Assembly (NCBI GenBank): GCA_947579605.1
Contig: OX388319.1
Location: 3,720,001 to 3,784,000, forward strand
Direction of reading: 5' to 3'
DNA: 64,000 nucleotides
Origin: Athripsodes cinereus
Taxonomy: Eukaryota; Arthropoda; Insecta; Trichoptera; Leptoceridae
Each line of letters begins with the position of its first letter. Within the stretch, counting starts at the first letter, position 1. This document shows, piece after piece, positions 43,401-52,411 of this stretch. Below the pieces are notes generated by a model that was not told the origin of the DNA, searched no databases, and saw only the letters and a list, made by a program, of their open reading frames with translations. Position numbers and translations under genes: made by a program.

Positions 43401-44355
43401 TTTCATAGTATTTTTTTTTTTCATCAACCATCAACCATCAACCAACAACCATCAATCATCAACCATCAAGATTTAGATACATAGTAGATAATTAGAATAA
43501 AAACTATATCACATAATTTTGAAGTTACAATTCAAATTCATGCTGCATACATAATTTTGCATGCTGTGTTTGATATTTTAGTCTTTGCAATATTTGGGTT
43601 AGTTCGAAGAGATTGTACCTATGTGTTGTGATTGATGTACAGTGATGAATGAACAAATTTAATATATTTTATATAAGATAAAGATACGGAGAGGACAATT
43701 TGTATGTTTATTCCATGCAGTTACTCCGCTGACTACCCCATTTGTGATGTGTACCGTGATGATATAGTAGCAGTAGCAAAGTAATCTCATTTACTTCGTA
43801 CTAATCATGATCATAAAAGCCAATTTTTACAAATACCCTTTATTCTTTAATGTAACAATATTCTTAAAAGCTTATAATGAAAACAGTTTAAAATCTTAAT
43901 TTATTTTAAATGTCTTTATACCAGGAACTCACTACACTTATGACGCCGAACACAAGTCTAATACATGCAATGGAATCCAACCATACTACCTTTTAGTATC
44001 GAATGGAAACGTCCACGGTCTTGGCTGGCAAATCTTCGGAAGAGACGACGGTCTACAAAGAAATTCAGCTGCAGAACAGATGACCAGAAAGATTGTAGAA
44101 GCAGCTATGCCAATGGCACCAAGATGTCTCGGAGAATGGATTCAGGCGTATGGCCTCATAAATGTTCAAATGTATTTTGTGGATGAACCTTGGAACATTA
44201 GATGTAACCAAATGAAAGACAGCATAATTCCAATTAGAGGACTCAGAAGATTCTTACTCAGATATTTATACGCCACAAATGATATCATAAATGCCATAAC
44301 TAGGAAACTCAGAGTTTTTATAGAACTCTTACCAAGATCTGGTAATAACTTGTAA
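29960..44355 (+). CDS. Gene A: secreted six-cysteine protein, four exons, function unknown
   Basis: Exons 29960-30017, 32126-32352, 32988-33273 and 43925-44355 join with intron phases 1, 0, 1 into 334 codons (333 residues plus stop). Exon 1 is a signal peptide (KAIIFIIAIIVTTNA). Exon 2 has a C-x8-C pair before a C-A-L-Y-D block. Exon 3 holds the conserved E-N-L-G-E-G-L-W-I-K-N-G, E-V-P-T-D and Q-N-C-I-P blocks. Exon 4 starts T-H-Y and has Q-P-Y-Y-L-L, N-G-N-V-H-G-L-G-W-Q, then Y-F-V-D-E-P-W-N-I-R-C. Gene B has the same exons, phases and all six Cys, which is the main support. A ends with a 36-residue basic extension absent from B and C. Likely extracellular, with three disulfides. I recognise no named family. 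Intron 3 (10.65 kb) is packed with transposons, so splicing needs transcript proof. Confidence 0.75.
30669..30740 (-). tRNA. tRNA-Val (anticodon TAC)
   Basis: A 72-nt minus-strand sequence folds into a full cloverleaf: a perfect 7-bp acceptor stem (GGTTCCG/CGGAACC), A box TAGTGTAGCGG, anticodon stem TCTGC/GCAGA with loop TTTACAC (anticodon TAC), and T arm GCCGG-TTCGATC-CCGGC. It ends at the acceptor stem without encoded CCA, as in eukaryotes. A T-run of ten, the Pol III terminator, follows directly. It is close to the animal tRNA-Val(TAC) I know. The intact stems distinguish it from the SINE heads. Nested in antisense inside intron 1 of gene A. Confidence 0.95.
31079..31165. repeat. Near-perfect 38-bp hairpin with 11-nt loop
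   Basis: Arms 31079-31116 and 31128-31165; the outer 25 bp are perfect (TATAGATTATTGATTCCGAG) and three mismatches lie in the inner 13. Flanks CTTTTTTC and GTAGAAAG extend it weakly. Could be a miRNA-like precursor, a small foldback element or a snapback scar. Confidence 0.75.
32126..32352 (+). CDS. Gene A exon 2
   Basis: Acceptor TTTTCCAG at 32118-32125, donor GTAAGA at 32353. Phases match exons 1 and 3. Encodes W-T-D-L-R-I-K-F-Q, aligned with W-L-E-F-R-V-K-F in gene B, and the first two Cys. Confidence 0.75.
32353..32987 (+). other. Gene A intron 2
   Basis: Holds a SINE S1 3' part at 32727-32810 and, at 32410-32520, a repeat text (GACGGTTCTTCGTGGAAGTT) also seen near 53785 and 19510. Confidence 0.55.
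32727..32810 (+). mobile_element. SINE S1, 3' part only
   Basis: TTTCATGACACAAGCTTGTA, GCTTTCTGTGAAAGGTTTAT and the GTTTATAACAAAAACCC end of S1. No head or B box. Confidence 0.65.
32988..33273 (+). CDS. Gene A exon 3
   Basis: Acceptor TTATCAG, donor GTCAGT at 33274; enters in phase 0 and leaves in phase 1, as in genes B and C. Carries G-E-G-L-W and Q-N-C-I-P. Confidence 0.75.
33344..33595 (-). mobile_element. RTE LINE 3' end, decayed
   Basis: The plus strand reads CTATCTATCTATACCCTAAC then GCCATGTCCCAGGTGGGGTA, the reverse of the RTE 3' end with its GATA tail; ATTTGATCCACGTGGTCAAG and ACACCCCTTCTTTCAGAC follow. Confidence 0.7.
33600..35455 (+). other. Gene A intron 3, first part, nothing recognised
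   Basis: AT-rich DNA with short chance frames at 33854-34127. No repeat family that I can name. Confidence 0.35.
35480..36395 (-). mobile_element. Dong/R4-like LINE, endonuclease end
   Basis: The 178-codon frame (35837-36373) has H-D-Q-V-A-K-I-L-H-Q-N-L-A, then D-R-x-I-x-x-N-R-P-D-I-V-L-V-D and Y-I-I-D-I-I-I-P-H-D-x-N. This matches the PD-(D/E)xK restriction-like endonuclease of the R2/R4/Dong LINEs. The reverse transcriptase is missing. TAA-type repeats flank it on both sides (about 35598-35620 and 36378-36395), the known preferred target of Dong. It begins right after the last Cys/His of the zinc knuckle. A second copy (51188-51520) begins at the same residue. An extra LINE 3' text (35490-35600) lies beyond. 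Confidence 0.75.
36537..37412 (+). mobile_element. LINE C-terminus and 3' UTR
   Basis: The frame 36537-36752 ends L-F-P-R-L-H-R-L-G-N-E, then L-S-A-L-Q-S-F-L-K-K-T-F-D-P-H-I, a LINE ORF2 ending. The UTR (GATGGTTGCCGAACTATGCT) also matches 56080-56110. It ends in AAATAAATAAATAAATAAAT at 37377-37412. Confidence 0.7.
37730..37870. repeat. Inverted repeat with Penelope-like motif
   Basis: AAAATTATTATACGCGC and GCGCGTATAATTATTTT lie at the two ends. Two GACAGGATACCTGT palindromes sit inside. On the minus strand TTGAGAATGACAGG, CCTGT and GAAACG follow the hammerhead-like layout. Confidence 0.6.
37887..38147 (-). mobile_element. SINE family S2, full length
   Basis: The reverse complement starts GGCCGGTGTGGCGTGGAGGT, B box GGTTCGATTCC, and ends in TTATGTTATGTTATTATT. 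Confidence 0.85.
38225..38340 (-). mobile_element. LINE 3' UTR text joined to a family R fragment
   Basis: 38225-38272 is the reverse of the GGGTTAGTTGGAA LINE text; 38278-38335 (GACATTCAGGATGGGAAACA, CTCATCGCTGAATTGG) is family R in reverse. Confidence 0.5.
38380..38795 (+). mobile_element. RTE LINE 3' end, decayed
   Basis: GATGCGAGAAGAGAGCTATG, TTTAAATGGTTTGGACATGT, AAGCGAGGACGTCC and a TACCCCGCTTTTGACACAGC end with AGATAGATAGATAAG tail. An insert breaks it at 38605-38690. Confidence 0.75.
38796..39745 (+). other. Intron 3 filler
   Basis: A decayed family R copy (39355-39560: CGGTTCAGCGACGAAGTATG, TTTCGAAAGTTTTCGAGTGT). The rest is AT-rich without features. Confidence 0.35.
39749..39829 (+). 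mobile_element. SINE family S2, 3' part
   Basis: ACCCATAATACAAGATTCAT, TAGTTTGGGACTAGCTCG, TTATGTTATGTTATG tail. Confidence 0.75.
39830..40450 (+). other. Intron 3 filler, nothing recognised
   Basis: AT-rich DNA; only chance frames. Confidence 0.35.
40455..40615 (-). mobile_element. LINE C-terminus, decayed
   Basis: The reverse complement reads G-R-P-R-D-V-Y-I-D-Q-L-K-K-D-M, then L-A-E-N-R-E-E-W-R-R. This G-R-P-x-x-x-Y-x-D-Q-L ... W-R ending is that of RTE-like LINEs, a different lineage from 4877. Confidence 0.6.
40616..41930 (+). other. Intron 3 filler
   Basis: 41085-41190 matches the 8636-8832 foldback (CATCGAAACCTGCATAC). 41640-41800 is GC-richer (TTTTGGCCGGCCAGCCCTTC) and probably transposon, not identified. 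Confidence 0.35.
41935..42165 (+). mobile_element. Family R retroposon
   Basis: GGGCGTCCGGCAAAGAATTG head, TTTCCGTAAGCTTTCAAGTG, ATCTTAAATTTAGCGATGAG, end CTACTCCACTTGTGAGAATG. It lacks the GATA tail. Confidence 0.7.
42357..42550. mobile_element. Foldback MITE M2
   Basis: Long inverted repeats start CAGGGTTACTCTTGACACAA and end TTGTGTCAAGAGTAACTCTG. TTG lies directly on both sides, a 3-bp target duplication. No coding capacity. Confidence 0.8.
42955..43256. repeat. Minisatellite, unit about 57 bp, about 5 copies
   Basis: Units built on TTATCCAATTTAAGAAGAAT and ATCCAAATTATATCACATAT then a T-run. Copies vary in the T-run and by substitutions. Confidence 0.8.
43421..43470. repeat. Short 7-bp tandem repeat (CATCAAC)n
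   Basis: About seven imperfect units. Confidence 0.8.
43675..43770 (+). mobile_element. Family R retroposon, tail part
   Basis: GATACGGAGAGGACAATTTG, CATGCAGTTACTCCGCTGAC and GTACCGTGATGATATAGTAG. It ends 155 bp before gene A exon 4. Confidence 0.65.
43925..44355 (+). CDS. Gene A exon 4 (terminal)
   Basis: Acceptor TTTATACCAG; enters in phase 1. Encodes T-H-Y-T-Y-D through the conserved G-L-G-W-Q and W-N-I-R-C blocks, then a 36-residue extension rich in Arg, Leu and Ile. The TAA at 44353-44355 overlaps AATAAA at 44354-44359. Confidence 0.75.
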
Positions 44356-44359
44356 TAAA
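44354..44359 (+). terminator. Polyadenylation signal of gene A
   Basis: AATAAA overlaps the stop codon; a second one, in ATTAATAAAATG, lies at 44365-44370. Very short 3'UTR. Confidence 0.5.
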
Positions 44360-44557
44360 GCATTAATAAAATGATTATTTTTCTACATAAGTTCTTTTTA
44401 TTATTTCTTTACCAAATTAAGTCAAACATCCATTCTCTTCTTACATCCATTGCTTAGTATCGGTCTTGTTTGTTTCTTTTTCTTGCTCTCAATCAGCCAT
44501 TAGGCAGACTTCAAGTGCCTATCACCCAAAACTACCAATAGTGTTTTTTTTATCTTA

Positions 44558-45800
44558 CTACTTACTTACTTACTTATGCAGCTGTTCCTGTCCACTGCTG
44601 ACCATAAGCCTCCCCCATATGTTTCCAGGCATCTCTGTCCTGGGCTTTCTGCAACCAGTCACCGGCAATTCTTCTAATGTCGTCTGACCAACGTGTTGGA
44701 GGTCTTCCTCTACTCCTTTTATCTTCACGAGGTCTCCACTCCACTACCCTTTTTGTCCATCTTGAATCTTTAAGTCTAGCAACATGTCCTGCCCATGACC
44801 ACTTCAACCTTGCAACTCTTTCGACAACATCCGTAACTATCCTGATCTTCTACGTACCTCTGTGTTTCTAATGCAATCAGAGAGTTTTATTTGTAGCATC
44901 GCTCTTTCATGCTTTCTTTGAGCTACACGGAGTTTCTTGATAGTTGACTTGGTTAGAGTCAAAGTTTCTGCCCCATAGGTCAATACTGGCAGCACACATT
45001 GGTCGTACATTTTCCGCTTTAAGCATTGGGGAATGTTGCTAGTGAAGAATTTCTTGAGATTTCCGTAGGCTGCCCATCCAAGACCAATTCTCCTCTGTAG
45101 CTCAGTGGTCTGATTATCTCGAGAAAGTACTATACTATGACCAAGATATTTGTACTCATTGACTTCTTCTATTACTTGGTTATCAATGTCAATCTTACCA
45201 CCGAGGACCAGATTTGTCATCACCTTTGTTTTGGTTGCATTGATTAGGAGCCCAACCTTTTTTGTCTCTTGCATCAGTTCTCTCAACATTTCCCGTGCCT
45301 CATTCAGATCCTCAGATATCAACACGATGTCATCTGCAAATCTTAGATTGTTCAGCTTATCCCCATCCACTTTAATACCCTTTTCTTCCCAGTTCAAGTT
45401 TTTGAATGCGTATTCAAGAACTGCAGTGAACAATTCTGGAGATATTGTATCTCCTTGTCTTACGCCTTTCTCAATGGGGAACTGTTTAGTGTTTTTATGG
45501 AGTTGTACACTGACTGTTGTATTCTCATATATAAAATTGAGAAGTTTTGTGTATCTGTGATCTATGCGGCACTGGTGCAGAGCTGCCAATACGGCGTCCT
45601 TATTTATGGTATCGAAGACTTTTTGGAAATCGACAAATATCAACACTAGAGGTCTGTTATACTCGACTGTTTTTTCAATTAGGATCTTCAAGGTCAGAAG
45701 ATGATCACTTGTGCTAAAGCCTGATCGGAAACCAGCTTGTTCACACGGTTGATAAAAGTCCAGTTTGTTCTCTAACCTATTTGTTATTATTCGCATGAAT
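44558..45800 (-). mobile_element. RTE-clade LINE with RT domain
   Basis: The frame 45796-44837 covers most of a reverse transcriptase: Q-A-G-F-R-S-G-F-S-T-S-D-H, V-D-F-Q-K-V-F-D-T-I, G-V-R-Q-G-D-T-I-S-P-E-L-F, then L-R-F-A-D-D-I-V-L-I, and the thumb blocks E-Y-K-Y-L-G and V-L-P-V-L-T-Y-G-A-E-T. A frameshift near 44835 leads to the tail in another frame (W-A-G-H-V-A-R, S-R-G-R-P-P-T-R-W, ending at 44574). The first catalytic motif is changed from the usual F-D-x-A-F-D to F-Q-K-V-F-D; F-A-D-D is intact. The 3' tail is an ACTT tandem repeat on the plus strand (44558-44576). The endonuclease half is missing. Not active. Confidence 0.85.
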
Positions 45801-46150
45801 AATTTGTACAGGTGTGATAATTTATCTTACACCTTCTCTTAAATGCCTTTTTTTGGAATAAAGTCAATTTTTTGAATAAAACAATAAAACAATAATAAAA
45901 TGAAAAATATAAAAGCCTGATACAATAACAGAAAATACATAAATTACTAAAGAAATGTTTAAATATGTAGAAAAAATCCTGTTTGACAGAAGGTCGAGGT
46001 GAGGTGTTTAGAGACGTGTGCTTAGGCGTTCAGAAGCCCCGAGTCCATGATTCGCCAGCGACTGTATGGTGAGGAAACATTAATCCGAAACAATTAAAAA
46101 TGAATTCCAACCTAATTGGATGCAAAATTAGTTCCTCGAATCCAGAATAA
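45801..46150. other. Between genes A and B, nothing recognised
   Basis: AT-rich, one GC-richer stretch (45990-46060) of unknown origin. Confidence 0.35.
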
Positions 46151-46154
46151 AATA

Positions 46155-46262
46155 AGGAAGCAAAAGAAGTATGCAAGGATAGATTTACATACATACATGG
46201 CGTTCCATTTGCTCTGCCTGAATACGGCCTGAGGTTATAGTATATAGTAGTATAGTATAATT
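46155..46262 (+). mobile_element. RTE LINE 3' end, short
   Basis: AGGAAGCAAAAGAAGTATGC, AGGATAGATTTACATACA, ATGGCGTTCC and a TATAGTATATAGTAGTATAG tail. Confidence 0.65.
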
Positions 46263-46639
46263 ATTTATACAGCTTCAAGTATTTTTTTATACATGTTATG
46301 TACCGAATTCAGAAAAAAACTATTTATATTTTCAACCTACATTTTGAGTTGAGGGATTAACGGAAATCCATTTGCGATGAAAAGGTTTAATTAAAACGAA
46401 ATAATAATACACATACATAATGTTTCAATAGAACCTTTTATTTCAGCTATTTATTAGCATAGTAGGTGAAGTTTAAGTGAAGGGATGTTTAGTTTACCTC
46501 TTTTGATAATATACTGTATTTTATTTAATCTATTTCTTTGAATAACACAGTATTAAAAAGGTTGGATTTTGTAAATACGTTTCAATTCTGATAAATAAAT
46601 TAATTCCTGGTAGTAATAAGTAAAACCCTTGAAAAAGAA

Positions 46640-46850
46640 TATGTCTCCCTGTTTTTTTGTAAGTCTTCTAGAGCACTGTTAAATGTGGTTGTTTGTGAAA
46701 CCTCACACATTAACAATTAACATCTACAATTCAACGATGAGACATGCCACCCCTCGTGAATGTCTTAGTTTTATTGGCGCGGGGAGGACAATCTGCATGT
46801 TCATTCCATAGAATTAGTCCGCTGGCTATCCTACTTGTATATAATTATAA
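46640..46850 (+). mobile_element. Family R retroposon
   Basis: TATGTCTCCCTGTTTTTTTG head, CATCTACAATTCAACGATGA, CCCCTCGTGAATGTCTTAG, GGCGCGGGGAGGACAATCTG, end GCTGGCTATCCTACTTGTAT. Confidence 0.7.
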
Positions 46851-46859
46851 TCAGTTGCA

Positions 46860-47480
46860 TTATATAAATTGATTTATTTATATATTTTAATATTTGACGT
46901 TGTGGGTCTGGACTCTTTAGATCCGTGACTACAAAAATTATTTAATTTGATATTTTTTTTTTTTTTTTAATTTATTTTCTCGAAGGGAACAAACAGTCAA
47001 CACAAGAAGTATTATAACAATTAAAATTAAATTAAATATAGACCACAAGAGTCCCCCTATATTACCACAGTTTAAAAAATTCAAAGCAACTAAGACAAAC
47101 ACACAAAACCAACAACAAAAACAAAGACAAAGAAGAACAATTGAAGTCAAATTTTATTTGACTTCAATTGTTTCTTTGATTGACTGTATTTGAAATTATG
47201 ATTAATTATGTAAAATGTACGTGTGACGAGTCCATGTGCCTCCATAATAGGGGCCAAGGGATAATAAGAAACAATAAACAATTATCGCTAATATATTTAC
47301 TTATATAAGATTAGTAGGTACATAATATACTTTTATCATTCAGAACACGTTCAAAGGATGCAATATTTGAATGGATTTGAATAGCATTTATAATCCTACT
47401 ACTAGTCTGGTAAAGAAGGTATTAAAGACAAATTATAAACAAATATACAAAGATATATATAAAGAAATCTCAACTAAATT
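46860..47480. other. 3' flank of gene B, nothing recognised
   Basis: A T14-16 run near 46955. No clear AATAAA for gene B on the minus strand within 80 bp of its stop. Confidence 0.35.
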
Positions 47481-47482
47481 AT

Positions 47483-47802
47483 TCAAGGTAGTCCAGGAAT
47501 CGGTTCAACACTTTCAATTGACTGTTTGCATTCTATGGTCCATGGATCTTTTACGAAGTACATGTGTATTGAAATGACTCCATAAAGATCAGCATTTGCT
47601 GCTAAACAAGGTGGCGATACTGGAACTGCCATTTTGACTCCCAGGCTGTCGATAAAATCATAATAATCTCTTATCTCTGGTGTGGTTCTTCCAAAGAACT
47701 GCCAACCTAGTCCAACCATGTTACCGTCTTTGTACAGCAGGAAGTAGGGTTGGACGTCTTCACATATCGTTTCGCGTGTCATATTGTAGTAATAATGGAT
47801 TC
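47483..47802 (-). CDS. Gene B exon 4 (terminal)
   Basis: Acceptor TATTTCAG, phase 1 start (I-H-Y-Y-Y-N), stop at 47483-47485. Ends E-P-I-P-G-L-P. Confidence 0.85.
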
Positions 47803-50800
47803 CTGAAATAATAAATTCAGTAATGGATGTAACAATAAATAAAACAATACTGAAACTAAATAATTAGGGACTGTTTACATAATGAAACATTGTGATTGCT
47901 AATGACAAAAAATCCTGAATTATGAGAATAAAAATTGCATATTTTTGACATTTTGAGCTATTTTCATAATGGAGGATATTATGAGACCATAGAAATCCAT
48001 ACTGTAGAATAAGAATAGTAATATGTAAAAAATCCATAAACAATGTTAATTGATTTTTTGTATAAATAAATACAAAAGTACCTCGGTACTTAATATTTTT
48101 CTTTACTTTTCATGGCAAATCACTTGAAGATTTATGTAGGTACTACAAACTAAAAATACCAATTTTAACCCATGTATTTGCACGGTTTCTGTTTATTTAA
48201 ACCCGAGCAATGCCGGGTTACAAAAGCTTGTCATAAATAAAGTTTTCTCACACAAAAACGATAATAGCTTTTAAATGTCAAAAAACAGATTTACTTACCC
48301 ATGCTAGGAAGGCAGTTTTGCCAGGTATATTTTTTTGAGCTTTGAAGAGAAACCAAATCAGTTGGCACTTGCACAAACTCTTTTCCACTCTTCAACCATA
48401 GACCTTCCCCAATAAGTGGTACGTCATTTGGTCTTCCACCAGAAGTAATGACATTGGGATCAACAAGATAATAAGTGGAAGTCCAGAAAACTTTATCGCC
48501 AACGGCTTTCTTTTCATATACTGGGAATCTGTTCATATCATATGGAATGCCTTGGCCTTCTACATTACTTGGAGGGATCTAAAAAGATCAAGAAAATTAT
48601 CAATATTATAACTGCGTGATCTAAATAGAGTGATATTAAGATGTCAAATTTTCAATTTGAAGATCTGTGGTGGTAAGCGAGCAATATGAAGAAGAAGCAA
48701 CAGAATATAAATGATCAAACTAACGGCCAACAACATTCCAGCAATTGTGCCCTGACCATCGTAAAGAGGGCATACTCTACGTTCTGTTTTGTAACACAAG
48801 GTTGTCGCTCCCAGGGTGTTCTCTGTAGTTACAGGTCTGTAACCCTCATTTAAAGCATCCCTAAATGTATGAGGGATCTTCCAGAATGAGGTCTCACCAG
48901 CTCCTATGGGTGATACAGCAAATTTCACACGAAACTCCAACCATTTTGCTGAAAAATAAAATTAGTGTTTTTTTTACTGTGTCGATTTTTGTGGTATTCA
49001 AGAGGGCTCTACACCCCTTCTTTGTGATTTCATGCAAACGAATTAGCTAAATTACAACCATTTTATTTTTTAAATATTTTAAATTCTGGATCACATATAT
49101 GTTATTTTTTATATTAATATAATATTTTGAACATTTATAAATGCGATGTTATCATTTTAGTTTCATTTTGCTGCGAGGAACATAGTGAAAATAATTTTTG
49201 AAGATTACCGTCGCAATGATGATAGGTTAAGTGGTGCTATTTTAAATAAATTATCCTTAATAATACAAGAGTGTTAATAAAATTTTAAAACCAAGATTAA
49301 TCTTAAAATATCATGAATTTTATAATACAACTTGAGTTATTTTTTTACAACCCTTTGATTTTCTTAATTATTATTACAAACTGCATACACATCAAAAATT
49401 AATTTCATTATCAAAAAAATTATAGACAAATGTTTATAATTCAACCATTTGTTTTATTTATATAATAATATGGTATGTTCTTTACCTTGCATACTACATA
49501 TATAACGTTATAATGTGCAATAATCAAGAATATAGCGAGTTTCACAAATTTTAAGATTCAGAAGGCCCACGGCGTGCCTAGTAGCCGGATGTGAGATTGT
49601 ACTCGCTCTGTTTTTGAATTAGGAAATAGATAAATTCAATTTATAGAATAAATACAACTTAAATTTTATTTATATGTGATAAAATACTATTTTTTTATAC
49701 TTATGAATATTTTTGCATATAAAGTTTTGGCTTATATTTATTATTAAAGCTGTTTCATTAATTATTTGAATAATTTTCTCTGCGCCTATTAAAAATTGTT
49801 GCCTGAAACCACTAGAGCTAAATCTAATTTGTACCTTAGGAAAGAACGGCTGTTAAGAGTTCGGGTTCATTTCTAGCTCGAATTCTTATATTGAAAAATG
49901 ATCAAAAATTAAGTAGCGCCTCTGCATGACAGTAATAGACTTGTGATGAAAAATAACGTTATTTTTATTTATTTAGTAGGAATTCAAAATTGGTACCATT
50001 TTTTTAAACTATTATTGTGATTTGTATTAATTTTTTTAAGAATGTATTGATTAACTGTATTATTGGATTGCCCTAGAACAGGTCTCACCTAGTTGGGTAA
50101 TCCACCATATTGTGTGAAAATTGTTGTATTTATATTATGATGAAATAAAAATAAATAAAAAAAATTACATTGGAAAAGCTATTATTATTATTATTAAAAA
50201 GACACCATATTCTACTGGGACCATCCAGCTTTCGGCCAATGCGATCCCAGTATGTCACCCATCCTGAATGTCGCTAACTTTATGCGTCAATACAAACATA
50301 AGTTTTGAGTTGCCCGGAAGATATTGTATTTATTTATTTATTTATTTTAACACAATATACGGCAATTGCCTTTACAAGTATACAGATAAACTTTATAACG
50401 TCACACAATCATTCAACACATGTACAAAAATATAAAAACAGACAAAACATTCTCCAGTTAAAGTCAAAAAATAAAAATGAAAATTTAAATACAAATATAA
50501 TAAATTCATTAAAAGACAAATTTAAAAATAAAAACAAAAAATAATGCTAATAATTTATTAAAACAAGTCCGTTTGACTACTCATTGTTGGTGCACTGCTT
50601 TGTACTTTTTAATCTTATCTTTATACTTTTTTTCTTTCCTTTTTTTGCTTTTTTTTTTTTGATAAAATTTGTTTCATAATATTACCTCGATATGGGTGCA
50701 AACCCAGTGAGGTAGTATCAAAATGTATAAATGAATTTAAATTGTGAAAATGCTATATTTTGTGTTGTATAATATTTCTGGATTTTTTTTTACGCGGCGA

Positions 50801-52209
50801 CAGAATTGCCATCCACACTTCTCAGCATTATACAACCAGATAAGTCTCCATATGATCAGTCATGATCACACAAAAACTTAACAGTCTAATGCCGGGAAAA
50901 ATTCACCTATCCAGATATACCTACAGGATATCAAAGGATTAGGTTCAAAACGTGGGTTCAAAATACCAGCATTGTGCCTGAAATATCTGTGTTCAAAAAC
51001 TTTTTTACGATATTACAAGTGTTTATTATAATAGATTTTTGAATTTTAATGTACAAATTAACCGGCAAATCTAATTTTTGTAAATTATTTATTAAAGATT
51101 TCGGAGTTACCCCTGTAGCTGACATGACTAAAGGTATTATATAAACGGACCTAGAATGCCAAATATTTTTTATTTCTCCTGCTAGTTCTATATATTTACG
51201 TATTTTTTCTGCGACGGTTGTTTGTATATTATGATGTCTATTAGGTACGTTATTTTATTACGTTTATCGTGTAATACTAAATCGGGTCTATTATGATGTA
51301 TTTGTCTATCTGTTATTATTGTTTTATCATAATAAAACCTGAAATTTTGATTTTTTATAACCGGTTCCGGGTTGTATTTATAATAAGGTAATAAATTTTG
51401 CGAGCTTAATAGATTATGTTTAATTACTAAATTTTGATGTATTATTTTTGCGATATGATTATGTCTATTAGTATACTCAGTTGGAGCGAGAGTAGAACAA
51501 CCAAAATTATTATTATTATCAATTATTACAATCCGCCCAGTTGGATCTGGCGTATGGATCAGAGACATGGAATACATCTTTAAGACATGTGCGTGCTGTA
51601 CAGACTGCCGAAATGAAAATGTTAAGATAGATGTGCGGGGTCACAAGGCTTGATAAGATCCGAAATTCATACATTCGTGGGAGTCTGGGTGTGCGGGATA
51701 TCTCGGATAAAATACAAGAGAGCAGATTGCGATTGTATGGCCATGTGGAAGAGACCAAGAAGAAGGCCAAAGCGCAGATGGCGTGAAGTAGTGAGACAAG
51801 ACATGAGGAGCTGTGATGTTTCCCATGAGGATGCAATCGAAAGAACCAAGTGGCATAACCAAACAAGAAAGGCAGACCCCACCACCATGTGGGACTAATA
51901 ATTGCCCAAGGAGAAGAAGAAGAATTTGCAATTATTCTTATTGTTAATTATTATTGTATTGAAACAATTTTGATTTATTATTAATATTAAAAATAATTTC
52001 ATTAATCCACATCACAATTAGAAGGAAAAAAATTAATTGAGCAAAGTACATATTTTTGGGTTTGAGAATGATACTGACGGTGATATTTTCAGCCAAGTTG
52101 GATATTGTATCAGAAAATATATTTTTACTCGTATTACTCAAAAATTATACTCACAAGTATCTGCGTACACTGCACCTAATATCGCTAAAACCACTAACAA
52201 TAACTTCAT
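47483..52209 (-). CDS. Gene B: secreted six-cysteine protein, four exons, function unknown
   Basis: Exons 52209-52155, 48948-48725, 48578-48299 and 47802-47483 join in phases 1, 0, 1 into 293 codons (292 residues plus stop). Residues 1-16 are a signal peptide (KLLLVVLAILGAVYA). Six Cys follow: C-x7-C in exon 2, one in W-Q-N-C-L-P (exon 3), three in exon 4 (C-E-D, P-P-C-L, I-E-C). Conserved blocks shared with gene A: E-F-R-V-K-F, G-E-G-L-W-L-K-S-G, V-P-T-D, Q-P-Y-F-L-L, N-M-V-G-L-G-W-Q, Y-F-V-K-D-P-W. A TATA box lies 53 bp before the ATG. Orientation is opposite to gene A. Gene C, on the same strand upstream, is about 83-90% identical in exons 3 and 4. Probably a stable extracellular globular protein. 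No family recognised. Confidence 0.85.
47803..48298 (-). other. Gene B intron 3
   Basis: Contains a short AAACCCGAGCAATGCCGGGT hairpin text (48201-48220), probably a Helitron 3' remnant. Confidence 0.6.
48299..48578 (-). CDS. Gene B exon 3
   Basis: Acceptor CTTTTTAG, donor GTAAGT. Starts I-P-P-S-N-V. Same length (280 nt) as gene C exon 3. Confidence 0.85.
48725..48948 (-). CDS. Gene B exon 2
   Basis: Acceptor TTTTTCAG, donor GTTAGT (weaker than the others). Starts W-L-E-F-R-V-K-F after a split Ser/Lys. Confidence 0.8.
51188..51520 (-). mobile_element. Dong/R4-like LINE, endonuclease fragment
   Basis: Same blocks as 35837-36373: H-I-A-K-I-I-H-Q-N-L, D-R-Q-I-H-H-N-R-P-D-L-V-L-H-D, Y-L-I-D-I-I-I. 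Many AT-biased replacements. An AAT repeat lies at its 5' side (51503-51520). It stops after the endonuclease core. Confidence 0.7.
51545..51920 (+). mobile_element. LINE C-terminus, frameshifted
   Basis: Pieces in different frames give L-R-L-Y-G-H-V-E, then R-P-K-R-R-W-R-E-V-V-R-Q-D-M-R-S-C-D-V-S-H-E-D-A-I and W-H-N-Q-T-R-K-A-D-P-T. It ends with a GAAGAAGAAGAA tail, typical of RTE-like LINEs. A third lineage, distinct from 4877 and 44558. Confidence 0.7.
52155..52209 (-). CDS. Gene B exon 1 (signal peptide)
   Basis: ATG at 52209-52207; donor GTGAGT at 52154. 18 codons plus one base. Confidence 0.8.
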
Positions 52210-52255
52210 GTTGATTGTCTGAAACTAATGATTGAAAAAATCAATGCATTCCTTA

Positions 52256-52262
52256 TTTTATA
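52256..52262 (-). promoter_or_regulatory. TATA box of gene B
   Basis: TATAAAA on the minus strand, 53 bp before the ATG. The start site is expected near 52226-52232 (TCATTAGT). Confidence 0.65.
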
Positions 52263-52411
52263 CCAATGTCATAAATCCGTTTTCAAGTAGGGATTTTGAT
52301 ATAAAAACAATTTCGAAGATAATATTTTGTTTGGTTTGATGACATTTAAATTTTCAAACATACACGTGTATAATAATACAGATTTATTATACGCGTACTA
52401 TTTACGTAATC

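Larger units (their letters stand above)
48949..52154 (-). other. Gene B intron 1
   Basis: A 3.2-kb intron with a Dong-like LINE piece (51188-51520), a LINE tail (51545-51915, other strand) and, at 50320-50420, a reverse LINE 3' UTR with a TTTATTTATTTATTTT start. 49000-50160 shows nothing recognised. Confidence 0.55.

Noticed and set aside
43421..43470. CRISPR-like spacing of CATCAAC units
   Set aside because: Units are 7 bp and contiguous without spacers; the genome is eukaryotic.
45150..45560. Plus-strand 136-codon frame
   Set aside because: Antisense shadow of the RT domain on the minus strand.
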